Shown here piece after piece: positions 30,796 to 38,178 of a stretch of 51,584 bases of DNA (the stretch's first letter is position 1; every line of letters begins with the position of its first letter). This DNA comes from Sphingomonadales bacterium 32-65-25 (GTDB lineage: Bacteria; Pseudomonadota; Alphaproteobacteria; Sphingomonadales; Sphingomonadaceae). Under the pieces are notes generated by a model that worked only from the letters and a program-made list of their open reading frames with translations, was not told the origin of the DNA and searched no databases. Position numbers and translations under genes: made by a program. The stretch is from the NCBI GenBank assembly GCA_002280855.1, contig NCEU01000010.1:1-51584 (forward strand). The letters run 5' to 3'.

Positions 30796-32172
30796 ATGAA
30801 GCGCTTGGTGTTTTGCTTCGATGGTACGTGGAACAAGCTCGTTCCCGACCTTGCCACCAACGTTGTGCTCACTGCGGCAAGCATAGACCGGACTGACCAG
30901 CATGGGGTGACCCAAATCATCCACTACGATGAAGGCGTTGGCACTGGTGATCTCGACGCCATGAGAGGCGGGATGTTTGGCACCGGCCTGATCGACAACG
31001 TGCGCGAAGCTTACCGTTTCCTTGTCTTCAACTATGATCCTGGAGATGAGGTATACGTCTTCGGCTTCTCACGCGGCGCATATAGCGCGCGCACCTTCGT
31101 CGGATTTATACGCCACGTAGGACCGCTTCACCGGCTTCACGTCGGTCGGATCGACGAAGCGGTGGAGCTTTATCAGAAGCGCAAGGAAGGCAAAGACGGG
31201 ACCGGCGAGGCAATGCGCCGCTTCCGCGCGGATTTCTCCGACAAGGTGTGCATTGGCGCTGCCGATGACGACTGGCGGTGCGCGAACCACCCGGGCTACA
31301 CGGCCGGCAAGGCACCGCAGCTCCGAATTAAATTCCTAGGGGTCTGGGACACAGTCGGCGCGCTCGGCGTCCCGGAGATCCTGCCGTTCAGCGGGTGGCT
31401 CAACAAGGAATATGACTTCCACGATCCGAGTTTGGACTCGTTTGTCGAGCGCGCACGGCACGCGGTCGCCATCGATGAGAGGCGTGAACTCTTCCCGCCC
31501 GTATCGTTCGGCGATATCTCCTCGCTGAACGAAGCGGCCGGCTTCACGAACGATGATCCGAATGCTCCCTACCAGGAGCGGTGGTTCCCTGGCGTGCATG
31601 GATCGGTTGGAGGCGGCGGCGACATCCGCGGCCTATCTGACGATGCGCTCGCGTGGGTGCTGGCAGGATCGAAGCAGGCCGGGCTCAAGCTGGATACCAG
31701 CGTGGGCACTCGCATACATGGCTTTCGACCAGATCCATTGGCGCCCCTCGTGAATGAGGCGGATCCGGAGTGGAGCGCGACACAAGTATTCAAAGACGAC
31801 CGGGAAGGTCCCGAGCGCCTGTGGCAGCTATCGGCGAGCACTATCCGTCGCTGGCGCTCGCCGGCCGAGCGTCTTGGGGGCAAGCCATATCGTCCCGGTG
31901 CCCTTGCCAAGGTCGCCGATCAGCTGGATGCGCTGGGACCGTGGGACTTCGTTCCGCCCACTGATTTGGTCGCAATAGAGAAGGTGAAGGTGGGCGACCT
32001 GCTCAGCACCTATGCACGCCGTCATTATGGCGACGCTGAGCTCTGGCCCGAGATTTTCGAGGCCAATCGGGACGTTCTGGACGACCCCGGCGAGATATTC
32101 CCGGGGCAGGAGATAAGGATACCTCGCCGAGCCGTTACGCCCGTGCCGCCTCCAGCAGGCATATGCTCCTGA
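30796..32172 (+). CDS. DUF2235 alpha/beta-hydrolase with C-terminal LysM
   Basis: A 458-aa protein. KRLVFCFDGTWNKL at the N-terminus, then DEVYVFGFSRGAYSARTFVG (nucleophile elbow, Ser92) and KFLGVWDTVGALGVP are signature blocks of DUF2235, the family of Tle1-type phospholipases and related hydrolases. LPGVHGSVGG-type PGVHGSVGGGGDIRGLSDDA supplies an Asp/His region. The last about 50 residues (KVGDLLSTYARRHYGDAELW, PEIFEANRDVLDDPGEIFPG plus QEIRIP) form a LysM domain, which usually binds glycan such as peptidoglycan. The ATG has a GAAGGA site and lies 14 bases after the Cap5-like gene, so it is probably part of the CBASS operon. No signal peptide is visible. It may be a second, membrane- or envelope-directed effector, or a cargo gene. 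Confidence 0.8.
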   Translation: MKRLVFCFDGTWNKLVPDLATNVVLTAASIDRTDQHGVTQIIHYDEGVGTGDLDAMRGGMFGTGLIDNVREAYRFLVFNYDPGDEVYVFGFSRGAYSARTFVGFIRHVGPLHRLHVGRIDEAVELYQKRKEGKDGTGEAMRRFRADFSDKVCIGAADDDWRCANHPGYTAGKAPQLRIKFLGVWDTVGALGVPEILPFSGWLNKEYDFHDPSLDSFVERARHAVAIDERRELFPPVSFGDISSLNEAAGFTNDDPNAPYQERWFPGVHGSVGGGGDIRGLSDDALAWVLAGSKQAGLKLDTSVGTRIHGFRPDPLAPLVNEADPEWSATQVFKDDREGPERLWQLSASTIRRWRSPAERLGGKPYRPGALAKVADQLDALGPWDFVPPTDLVAIEKVKVGDLLSTYARRHYGDAELWPEIFEANRDVLDDPGEIFPGQEIRIPRRAVTPVPPPAGICS

Positions 32173-32248
32173 TTGTAGCTTGCGGCGAGGTAGGCCTGCC
32201 TGTTCGAGTGTAGTGTCGCCCCGGCGTAGAGGACAGGTGTAAGTCCGA

Positions 32249-32464
32249 TCATGCCAGTCTGCACAAAATCCAGAGCTGAATATCGTCCTCAGCCCAGGCA
32301 ACCGCATATCCGCCGAGCTGGACCGGCTTCGGAAACTTGCCCTCTGCCATCCAGCGGTAGATCGTCGATCGCCCGAGACCGACCCGGTGCTGCACCTCCT
32401 TGAGCCGGATGAGCCGCGTCACCCTCCGGGGTTCGGGTGGAGCCAAAGGTTCAGCTTCAACCAT
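32249..32464 (-). CDS. AlpA-family DNA-binding protein
   Basis: A 71-aa protein. RLIRLKEVQHRVGLGRSTIY then RWMAEGKFPKPVQLG and AVAWAEDDIQLWI match the AlpA/excisionase-like winged helix (MerR-type). Such proteins regulate or excise mobile elements. The ATG at 32464 has a GGGAGG site; the longer frame to 32488 lacks one. It overlaps the preceding HTH gene by 8 bases, so the two are coupled. It sits between the CBASS operon and the transfer operon and could control the transfer region. Confidence 0.85.
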   Translation of the reverse strand: MVEAEPLAPPEPRRVTRLIRLKEVQHRVGLGRSTIYRWMAEGKFPKPVQLGGYAVAWAEDDIQLWILCRLA

Positions 32465-32948
32465 GACGTCCTCCCAGGCTGGCGCCATGGCCTTCAGCTA
32501 GCAGGGCATCCTTGCGCTCGAGCTCATCGATGTGATCGGCCAGAAGCCGGGCCACGCGGTGGGCAGTGCCCTTAGCCCAGCGGGGCTTAACGTCATGAAC
32601 CTGGTTGCCGAGGACGCGCTCAAGGGCGGACGGCAGCTCTCCGACAAGCTCTTCGAAGAAGCGGGCGATGTCAGTCTGCAGCCAGCGAGTAGCCTGATCG
32701 CCCCCAGCGGCGAGGAACAGCAGCAATTGAGCATGCGGCGTCGTTCCTGACGAGGCCAGGATGCGCAGCGCCTCACCAACGCTCGGGCTGCGCTCGCCGC
32801 ACAAGGTCCGGCGCAGCGCGTCCTTATGGATGTCGGCCTCGCGCGCGATCTCGCAGCGATTGCGGCCGCTCAGTTCTACTGCGGTGTGAAGCAGGTGCGC
32901 GAGGTCGCGCCGGGTCTGGGTTTCACCAAGTACGCCCATGTCGATCAT
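32457..32948 (-). CDS. HTH protein coupled to AlpA, unknown
   Basis: A 163-aa protein. RDLAHLLHTAVELSGRNRCE followed by IAREADIHKDALRRTLCGER and SPSVGEALRILASSG resembles a Cro/C1-type helix-turn-helix. The remainder is helical (FFEELVGELPSALERVLGNQ, HRVARLLADHIDELERKDAL). The ATG at 32948 has an AGGAGA site; the frame upstream reads poorly. It overlaps the AlpA-like gene and faces away from traA, so it may regulate the divergent transfer operon. No family name is certain. Confidence 0.65.
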   Translation of the reverse strand: MIDMGVLGETQTRRDLAHLLHTAVELSGRNRCEIAREADIHKDALRRTLCGERSPSVGEALRILASSGTTPHAQLLLFLAAGGDQATRWLQTDIARFFEELVGELPSALERVLGNQVHDVKPRWAKGTAHRVARLLADHIDELERKDALLAEGHGASLGGRHG

Positions 32949-33318
32949 TGCTGTTTCTCCTCTGGCTGGAATGACCGACTCACCGGCTATGCGAAGAGGA
33001 TGGGTGTAGGAAAACGAAAAGAACATAAAAGGAACGAATAGGAGAAAGCGAATCGGACGGGTTTGGCGATTCGCGCAAAAATGCGGAGCGGAATCGCGGA
33101 ATTGAGCCGGCCGCGCGCGATATCCGGCCGCAGTGGCGCTTATGATGATCGGGCTGGCGCGATTGCCGGGCTGACGACACGTCCAGGTCGTTTTTTGCTT
33201 GGTGGGCGCACCGCAAACGACGGCTTCGATTTCCTACAGGGGCCTCGAGGGATCACGAAGAACAGACAGCGAACGGTTGACCGCTTGCTGGTCTATAAAT
33301 CTTCGAAAGGCCCTGCCC
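32949..33318. other. intergenic region before the transfer operon
   Basis: About 370 bases with no supportable gene. It must hold the leftward promoter of the HTH/AlpA pair and the rightward promoter of the tra operon. An A-rich patch lies at 33010-33050, and TATAAA at 33294-33299 close to traA could be a -10 element, but its -35 spacing is poor. I saw no clear oriT nick motif. Confidence 0.5.
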
Positions 33319-33633
33319 ATGAATACCCCTCTCCAGATTGCCCGGCGTTCTCAGCTCAAGGACTACATCCTGCCTGCGCTGGTGGCGCTTGCCGGTGCCG
33401 GTGCGGCTTATGCCGGCGCTGACACCACCTTCGATCCCGCGCTCGTCAAATTCACGGATTTTCTCGAAGGCTCGGGCGGCAAGATCATTACCGTGCTCAG
33501 TCTTGCCGGCGGCCTGATCGGGCTTGCCTCGGGGCGTTTCACCCTGGGCCAGATCGCCGTCCCCGTGGGCGTCGGCATTGGCGTCGGCACCGGCGTGCCG
33601 ATCGTCACCTCGGTCGTGACTGCGGTCATCTGA
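33319..33633 (+). CDS. traA: F-type pilin TraA
   Basis: A 104-aa propilin. After a basic start (MNTPLQIARRSQLKDYILPA) comes a hydrophobic leader ending GAAYA, then a mature part with two membrane segments (IITVLSLAGGLIGLASGRF and IAVPVGVGIGVGTGVPIVTS) as in F pilin. It is the first gene of the transfer operon, followed directly by traL. The ATG at 33319 has GAAAGG 9 bases before it; the longer frame upstream is non-coding. Confidence 0.8.
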   Translation: MNTPLQIARRSQLKDYILPALVALAGAGAAYAGADTTFDPALVKFTDFLEGSGGKIITVLSLAGGLIGLASGRFTLGQIAVPVGVGIGVGTGVPIVTSVVTAVI

Positions 33634-33667
33634 ACAGCGGATCCGGTCACGGCGGGAGGGCGGCAAC

Positions 33668-33955
33668 ATGGCCGACAAGTACCTCGTTCCCCAACGGCTC
33701 GACGACCCGGAGCTTATCGGCTTCTGGACCATCGACGAGTTTGCGGGGCTGTTGATCCCCTTCGCTTGGGGGATCCTGGCGCAGCACATCTTCATCGGGA
33801 TCGCACTGTCCTTTGCGGCCTGGTTCGTCTTGCGGAAGGCGAAATCCGGAAACGCGGGCTCGGCGCTGGTGCATGCTGCCTACTGGTACCTGCCCGGGGG
33901 TTTTCTCGGGCTTAAGGCCACGCCGCCCTCCCATTGCCGCCTCCTGGCCGGCTGA
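33668..33955 (+). CDS. traL: T4SS pilus assembly protein TraL
   Basis: A 95-aa inner-membrane protein of VirB3 type. The start YLVPQRLDDPELIGFWTIDE is characteristic of TraL, followed by two membrane segments (FAGLLIPFAWGILAQHIFIG, IALSFAAWFVLRKAK) and YWYLPGGFLGLK near the end. A GGGAGGG site lies 8 bases upstream. It works with the TraC ATPase in pilus assembly. Confidence 0.88.
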   Translation: MADKYLVPQRLDDPELIGFWTIDEFAGLLIPFAWGILAQHIFIGIALSFAAWFVLRKAKSGNAGSALVHAAYWYLPGGFLGLKATPPSHCRLLAG

Positions 33956-33967
33956 GGGAGACACGCA

Positions 33968-34531
33968 ATGCGCTCAGAATTCGCATACGAAGAGGCCCAG
34001 AAATATCTGCGCCAGCGCAATTGGCTGGCTCTGGTTGCCGGGGGCCTCGCCGTCACCACGCTGTTCGGGGTGGGAGCCGCCGCGACCCGGGACCGGGAAG
34101 TCGTTCTTGTCCCGGTGACCAGCGAACGGCTCACGCTCTCCAGCGCCGGTCCTGACGCGCATTACCTCGAGCTCGTCACCCGCGACACCGCGCTGATGCT
34201 GCTCAACCGTGCGCCCCAGGGGCTCGACTACTGGATGGCAGAGATCCTCAAGCTTGCCGATCCGGCAGCTCACGGCCGGCTCAAGGCCGAGCTCGTCAAG
34301 ATCGTCGACGAGCAGCGCGGCTCGGACATCTCCCAGGCCTTCGTCATCCGCAAGATGGAAGTCGATCCCGCCACTCTCACTTCGACCGTCACCGGCACGC
34401 TCAAGACTTTCGTCGGCGCGCAGGTGATCGCCAGCAACGATCGCAGCTTCCGGTTCCGCTGGAGCCGCCGAGGCCTCGCACTCGGGCTCAGCGGCTTCGA
34501 GCAGCTGCAAGACCAAAGCCAGAAGGACTGA
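33968..34531 (+). CDS. traE: T4SS protein TraE (VirB5/VirB8-like position)
   Basis: A 187-aa membrane-anchored protein. A single N-terminal helix (WLALVAGGLAVTTLFGVGAA) is followed by a periplasmic domain with VLVPVTSERLTLSSAGPDAH, YLELVTRDTALMLLNRAPQG and AFVIRKMEVDPATLTSTVTG plus TLKTFVGAQVI, the TraE pattern. It belongs to the envelope core of F-type systems. It lies 12 bases after traL, behind a GAGGGAG site. Confidence 0.88.
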   Translation: MRSEFAYEEAQKYLRQRNWLALVAGGLAVTTLFGVGAAATRDREVVLVPVTSERLTLSSAGPDAHYLELVTRDTALMLLNRAPQGLDYWMAEILKLADPAAHGRLKAELVKIVDEQRGSDISQAFVIRKMEVDPATLTSTVTGTLKTFVGAQVIASNDRSFRFRWSRRGLALGLSGFEQLQDQSQKD

Positions 34532-34539
34532 AGACGGCC

Positions 34540-35346
34540 ATGAGCTATCTAACCCCATCGACCGCGCTTGGTGCCGGTCTTGCCTGCTTCGGCCTTGGCG
34601 CCGCGCGCCATTTCGACACTGGCTTCAAGGCGCTTGGCGCTGCCCTGTGCGCCCTTGCGTTCAGCGCTTCACCGGCTTTGGCCGACCAGTTCGTCGAGGC
34701 CGCCGACAATGCCAAGATCGACTGCACGCTCTCGCGCGGCGAGCTGACCCGCATCGCGCTGGTGGGCGATGGCTTTGCCAACGTCTCGAAGATCGCGAGC
34801 GCCTATCCCTTCAACGATTTCACGGTGACCCATGAACCGGTCCGCGGTGACATCTACATCTCGGTCCCGCCCCAATTCGCCGCCGACCGGGTTAGCTTCT
34901 TCGCCACGAGCAAGGCGGGCTACGTCTACAAGTTCGCCTGCCGGACGGCCGCCCAGGACGCGAGCCAGATCTTCATCACCAATCCGGCGCTCAAGGCGCA
35001 CGAGGCCGAAGACTGGGAGCAAGCGAGCGGTCCTGACGATGCAGCGATCCGCTTGATCGAGGCGATGGCCGGTGACGCGGTTCTCCCGGGCTTCTCGGCG
35101 CGAACCGAACTTGGCGTGCCCCGCAAGAACGGCGGCATCGAGGTCCAGCTTGTCGCTGAATACGCCGGCGCCGAGCTGACCGGGCAGCGCTTGCGCTTGC
35201 GCAATCTTGGCAAGGATCCGCTCGATCTCGCGGCGGACCGTGAGGGCCCCGCCGGCACAATGGCCTTTGCCTATGGCCGCGACGTCCTGCGTCCGGGCGA
35301 GGCGACCAGCGCCTTCCTTGTCTTCCGCAAGGGAGGGCTCGAGTGA
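34540..35346 (+). CDS. traK: T4SS secretin-like protein TraK
   Basis: A 268-aa periplasmic or outer-membrane protein of the VirB9 type. An N-terminal hydrophobic leader ends ...FSASPALA. The mature part has RIALVGDGFANVSKIASAYP, DIYISVPPQFA and YKFACRTAAQDASQIFITNP, as in TraK. With TraV and TraB it forms the outer core complex. It sits 8 bases after traE and its stop overlaps the traB start (TGATG). Confidence 0.85.
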   Translation: MSYLTPSTALGAGLACFGLGAARHFDTGFKALGAALCALAFSASPALADQFVEAADNAKIDCTLSRGELTRIALVGDGFANVSKIASAYPFNDFTVTHEPVRGDIYISVPPQFAADRVSFFATSKAGYVYKFACRTAAQDASQIFITNPALKAHEAEDWEQASGPDDAAIRLIEAMAGDAVLPGFSARTELGVPRKNGGIEVQLVAEYAGAELTGQRLRLRNLGKDPLDLAADREGPAGTMAFAYGRDVLRPGEATSAFLVFRKGGLE

Positions 35347-36701
35347 TGGCAAACGAAACCGTGACGCCGGAAGTCGGTCCGGCTGCGCAAGCTGCGCAGG
35401 CAAACGCCACGCCGGAAAGTCGGCGTGAAGTTGGACGCCGCAACCTCAATCGCCAGATTGCCCAGCGCCAGAAGGCGCTGCTGATCGGGGTCGGCGCCAT
35501 TGCCCTGGTTGGCGGTGCGACGTTCCTGTTCAGCGGCGATAACGGCAAGGGGGCGGGTGCGACCGGCGAAGCCGTGTCCATCGACACGGGCGGGCTCGTC
35601 AACCGCAACCTCTCCGAACGAGAGTTCGTGGCGACTTACGGCAACAGGGCTGATGCCCAGGACCGCGAGATCAAGGCGCTCAAGGAAGGCCAGGTGCCGC
35701 GCCCCGAGCTCGAGCAGCAGCTCGCGGCGCTCAAGTCCGAGAATGCGCAAATGCGCACCGACGGTCAGCACGCAATCGACGCCATCTCGGCGGAGAACAC
35801 CGCGTTGAAGGCGGAGCTCAACCAGGCTTCGCGGGCGCCGGCACCTGTCTCGCCGCCGCCGGCCTATGGGCCTGGTGTTGGCTCGGGCGTTGGCCCCACT
35901 GCTCCCGGTGCAATCCGGTTGGGCACAGGAAGCGCGGCGCCGGGCGAAGCCCCGAACGAAGCCAAAGTCAGCCTGATGAGCTTCGAGACGGGTGCCTCAG
36001 CGCCCAAGAAGCCCGGCGGCGACGCTGCTGCCCCGCAGCTCCTTCTCCAAGACAGCCGGGATTACCTGCCGCCCAACAGCTATGCGCCGGCGCGGGTCAT
36101 TGTCGGGGTCGATGCCTCGACCGGCGTTGCCAGCCAGACCGATCCGCTGCCCGTGGTGCTGCGGATCACCGGCCCGGCGCGGTCGGTCATACGCGGCGGC
36201 AAAGTGCTGACGACCGACATCACCGGCTGCCTCGTCAATGGCGCGGCCCGCGGCGATCTCAGCAGTGAGAAAGTCTATGTGAAGCTTGCCCGCATGACCT
36301 GCGCGCAGCCCGGCGGCCGCTATGCGGTGAGCGAGGTCAAAGGCTTCATCAGCTTTGCCGGCAAGTCGGGTGTTCGCGGCCGTGTCGTCAGCCGGGAAGG
36401 TAGCCTGGTCGGCCAGGCCTTGCTTGCCGGAATTGTTGGCGGCTTCGGCCGGGGCTTTTCAGCCAATGCCAATGGCATTTTCACGGGACAGGTCGGGGCT
36501 GACGGCAAACGCCAGTCACTCTCGCCGACCGACATTGTCGCGGGCGGTCTTGGCCAGGGTGCCGGCGAGGCCGCCGACACGGTGAGCAAGTACCTCATCG
36601 AACGCGCCGAACAATACCAACCCGTCGTCGAGATGCCGACCGGCATCGAGGTCGAGATCGTCTTTCTCGACGGCGTTCACGTCAGGAGCAATACGAAATG
36701 A
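35346..36701 (+). CDS. traB: T4SS core protein TraB (VirB10-like)
   Basis: A 451-aa protein. A cytoplasmic N-terminus precedes one inner-membrane helix (ALLIGVGAIALVGGATFLFS), then a coiled coil (about residues 95-155, RPELEQQLAALKSENAQMRT), a Pro-rich linker (SRAPAPVSPPPAYGPGVGSG) and a VirB10-type beta-barrel domain (NSYAPARVIVGVDASTGVAS, LTTDITGCLVNGAARGDLSS). It spans the envelope and contacts TraK and TraV. ATG at 35346 is taken; a GTG lies one codon earlier. It overlaps the DsbC-like gene by 4 bases. Confidence 0.92.
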   Translation: MANETVTPEVGPAAQAAQANATPESRREVGRRNLNRQIAQRQKALLIGVGAIALVGGATFLFSGDNGKGAGATGEAVSIDTGGLVNRNLSEREFVATYGNRADAQDREIKALKEGQVPRPELEQQLAALKSENAQMRTDGQHAIDAISAENTALKAELNQASRAPAPVSPPPAYGPGVGSGVGPTAPGAIRLGTGSAAPGEAPNEAKVSLMSFETGASAPKKPGGDAAAPQLLLQDSRDYLPPNSYAPARVIVGVDASTGVASQTDPLPVVLRITGPARSVIRGGKVLTTDITGCLVNGAARGDLSSEKVYVKLARMTCAQPGGRYAVSEVKGFISFAGKSGVRGRVVSREGSLVGQALLAGIVGGFGRGFSANANGIFTGQVGADGKRQSLSPTDIVAGGLGQGAGEAADTVSKYLIERAEQYQPVVEMPTGIEVEIVFLDGVHVRSNTK

Positions 36702-37567
36702 ATTACTCGCAAAGTCACCCCGGCCTGAAGGCCCGCGCCGCAACGGCAGCACTTGCTGTCACCACGGCGTTCACCGTGATCAGCCTCGGCCTCGCTGCGG
36801 TTACCTCCGAGCCTGCCCGCGCCAGCGACACATCCAGCGATGTGCGCGCTGCGCTGAAGGCGCGCCTGCCCAAGACGCCGATCGATGCACTCACCTGCGA
36901 AGGATTTGGCGGCCTGTGCGAAGTCGTATCGGGCAATACGCTGTTCTATGTTGATGCCGCCGCGCGCTACCTCCTGGTCGGCCGGCTCTATGACATGGAG
37001 ACGCGCCGCGATGTGACCGCCGCGCGGCTGCTCGAGCTTAACCCCGATCTTATCGCAGCCGGTGCTGCGCGCAGCGCGGGAGACAGCAAGCCGCAGGATG
37101 AAGAACCGGCAAGCGCACTCCCGGCGAAGGTCGATCTTTCGCGCCTGCCTGCCGATGGCGCCGTGCGCTGGGGCAATCCGCAAGGCCCCAAGGTCGTGGT
37201 CTTTTCGGATTTCCAGTGCGGCTACTGCCAGCGCCTGATCGGCGAGCTCACCAAGGCCGGTGTTCAGGTCGAGGAACGGCCAATCTCGATCTTCGGGGCA
37301 AAGAGCCGGGCACTGTCCGAAGCTGTCCTTTGCGCGCCCGATCCGGTGGCTGCGCTGCATGCCGCTTACGCCGGTCAATCGGCGCGCACCCCGCAGGGCT
37401 GCAAGCCCAAGGGACTCGATGCGAACGAGACCTTTGCGCGGGCCAACGGCTTTTCCGGAACGCCGGTGATGGTGCGCGCCAGCGATGGCGCGGTGCTCCA
37501 GGGCTATCGCCCGGCCGCTGAGATCCGACGCTTCCTCGGGCTCACCTCGACTAAGGGAGGTCGCTGA
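36698..37567 (+). CDS. DsbC-like thiol-disulfide isomerase of T4SS
   Basis: A 289-aa exported protein. A hydrophobic leader is followed by a DsbC-type N-terminal domain (TCEGFGGLCEVVSGNTLFYV, RYLLVGRLYDMETRRDVT) and a thioredoxin domain with VVVFSDFQCGYCQRL (active-site C174-G-Y-C177) and the cis-Pro region NGFSGTPVMV. It should repair disulfides in the Cys-rich periplasmic T4SS proteins TraU, TraN and TraH. Placed between traB and traV, as in several alphaproteobacterial F-like operons; it overlaps traV by one base. Confidence 0.88.
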   Translation: MNYSQSHPGLKARAATAALAVTTAFTVISLGLAAVTSEPARASDTSSDVRAALKARLPKTPIDALTCEGFGGLCEVVSGNTLFYVDAAARYLLVGRLYDMETRRDVTAARLLELNPDLIAAGAARSAGDSKPQDEEPASALPAKVDLSRLPADGAVRWGNPQGPKVVVFSDFQCGYCQRLIGELTKAGVQVEERPISIFGAKSRALSEAVLCAPDPVAALHAAYAGQSARTPQGCKPKGLDANETFARANGFSGTPVMVRASDGAVLQGYRPAAEIRRFLGLTSTKGGR

Positions 37568-38178
37568 TGCGTCGCTCCCTCAGATTTTCGCTTGCTGCCT
37601 CACGCTTGGCTGCGCTGATGGCGGTTCTCACAACGGCCAGCGGCTGCGCGGTGCTGGGCGGCAATGTCAAAGGTAGCTTCTCGTGCCGGGCACCGGAAGG
37701 CAACTGCGCCCCGACTTCGGTGATCGACGAGGCCGCCACGCACGCCGCGGGGAAAGCGCCTGAAGCGGCCCTTGCGCCCGCCGCGCGGATCAGGTCACAG
37801 ATTTCCGAAGGGCGGCTGCGCGTCGTTCTTGCGGCTTATCGCGATGCAGATGGGCGGACGCACGAAGCGCGGGTCGTCGATGTGCCGTTGCCGACCAGTG
37901 CGCCAAGCCAATTCCAGGATCCATCGAGCCGGCGTGAAGTTGCCCGGGCTCTGGCCCGAGCGGTGAACGCCGCCCGCCACCCGGACGGCACAGGGGCACC
38001 GCCCGCGCCTGCGCCTGCCACCGCCGATCCCACCAACACCGCCTTGCCGGACGTGCTCACTGCCCCCTTGCAGCACGCTCCGGCCGGGGGACCCGGGCCA
38101 GCCTCCCTCCCAGCCCGGGTCCCCCAACCAGATGCAGGTCAAGGATCGTCCACGCCTCAGGAAGGTCAAAAGCCATGA
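37567..38178 (+). CDS. traV: T4SS lipoprotein TraV (VirB7-like)
   Basis: A 203-aa lipoprotein. The leader ends TTASGCAVLGG, with a lipobox-like S-G-C, and is followed by KGSFSCRAPEGNCAPT, the two-Cys motif typical of TraV. The rest is Pro/Ala-rich and probably disordered (GTGAPPAPAPATADPTNTAL). It anchors the outer core to the outer membrane. The traC ATG overlaps its stop (ATGA). Confidence 0.85.
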   Translation: MRRSLRFSLAASRLAALMAVLTTASGCAVLGGNVKGSFSCRAPEGNCAPTSVIDEAATHAAGKAPEAALAPAARIRSQISEGRLRVVLAAYRDADGRTHEARVVDVPLPTSAPSQFQDPSSRREVARALARAVNAARHPDGTGAPPAPAPATADPTNTALPDVLTAPLQHAPAGGPGPASLPARVPQPDAGQGSSTPQEGQKP

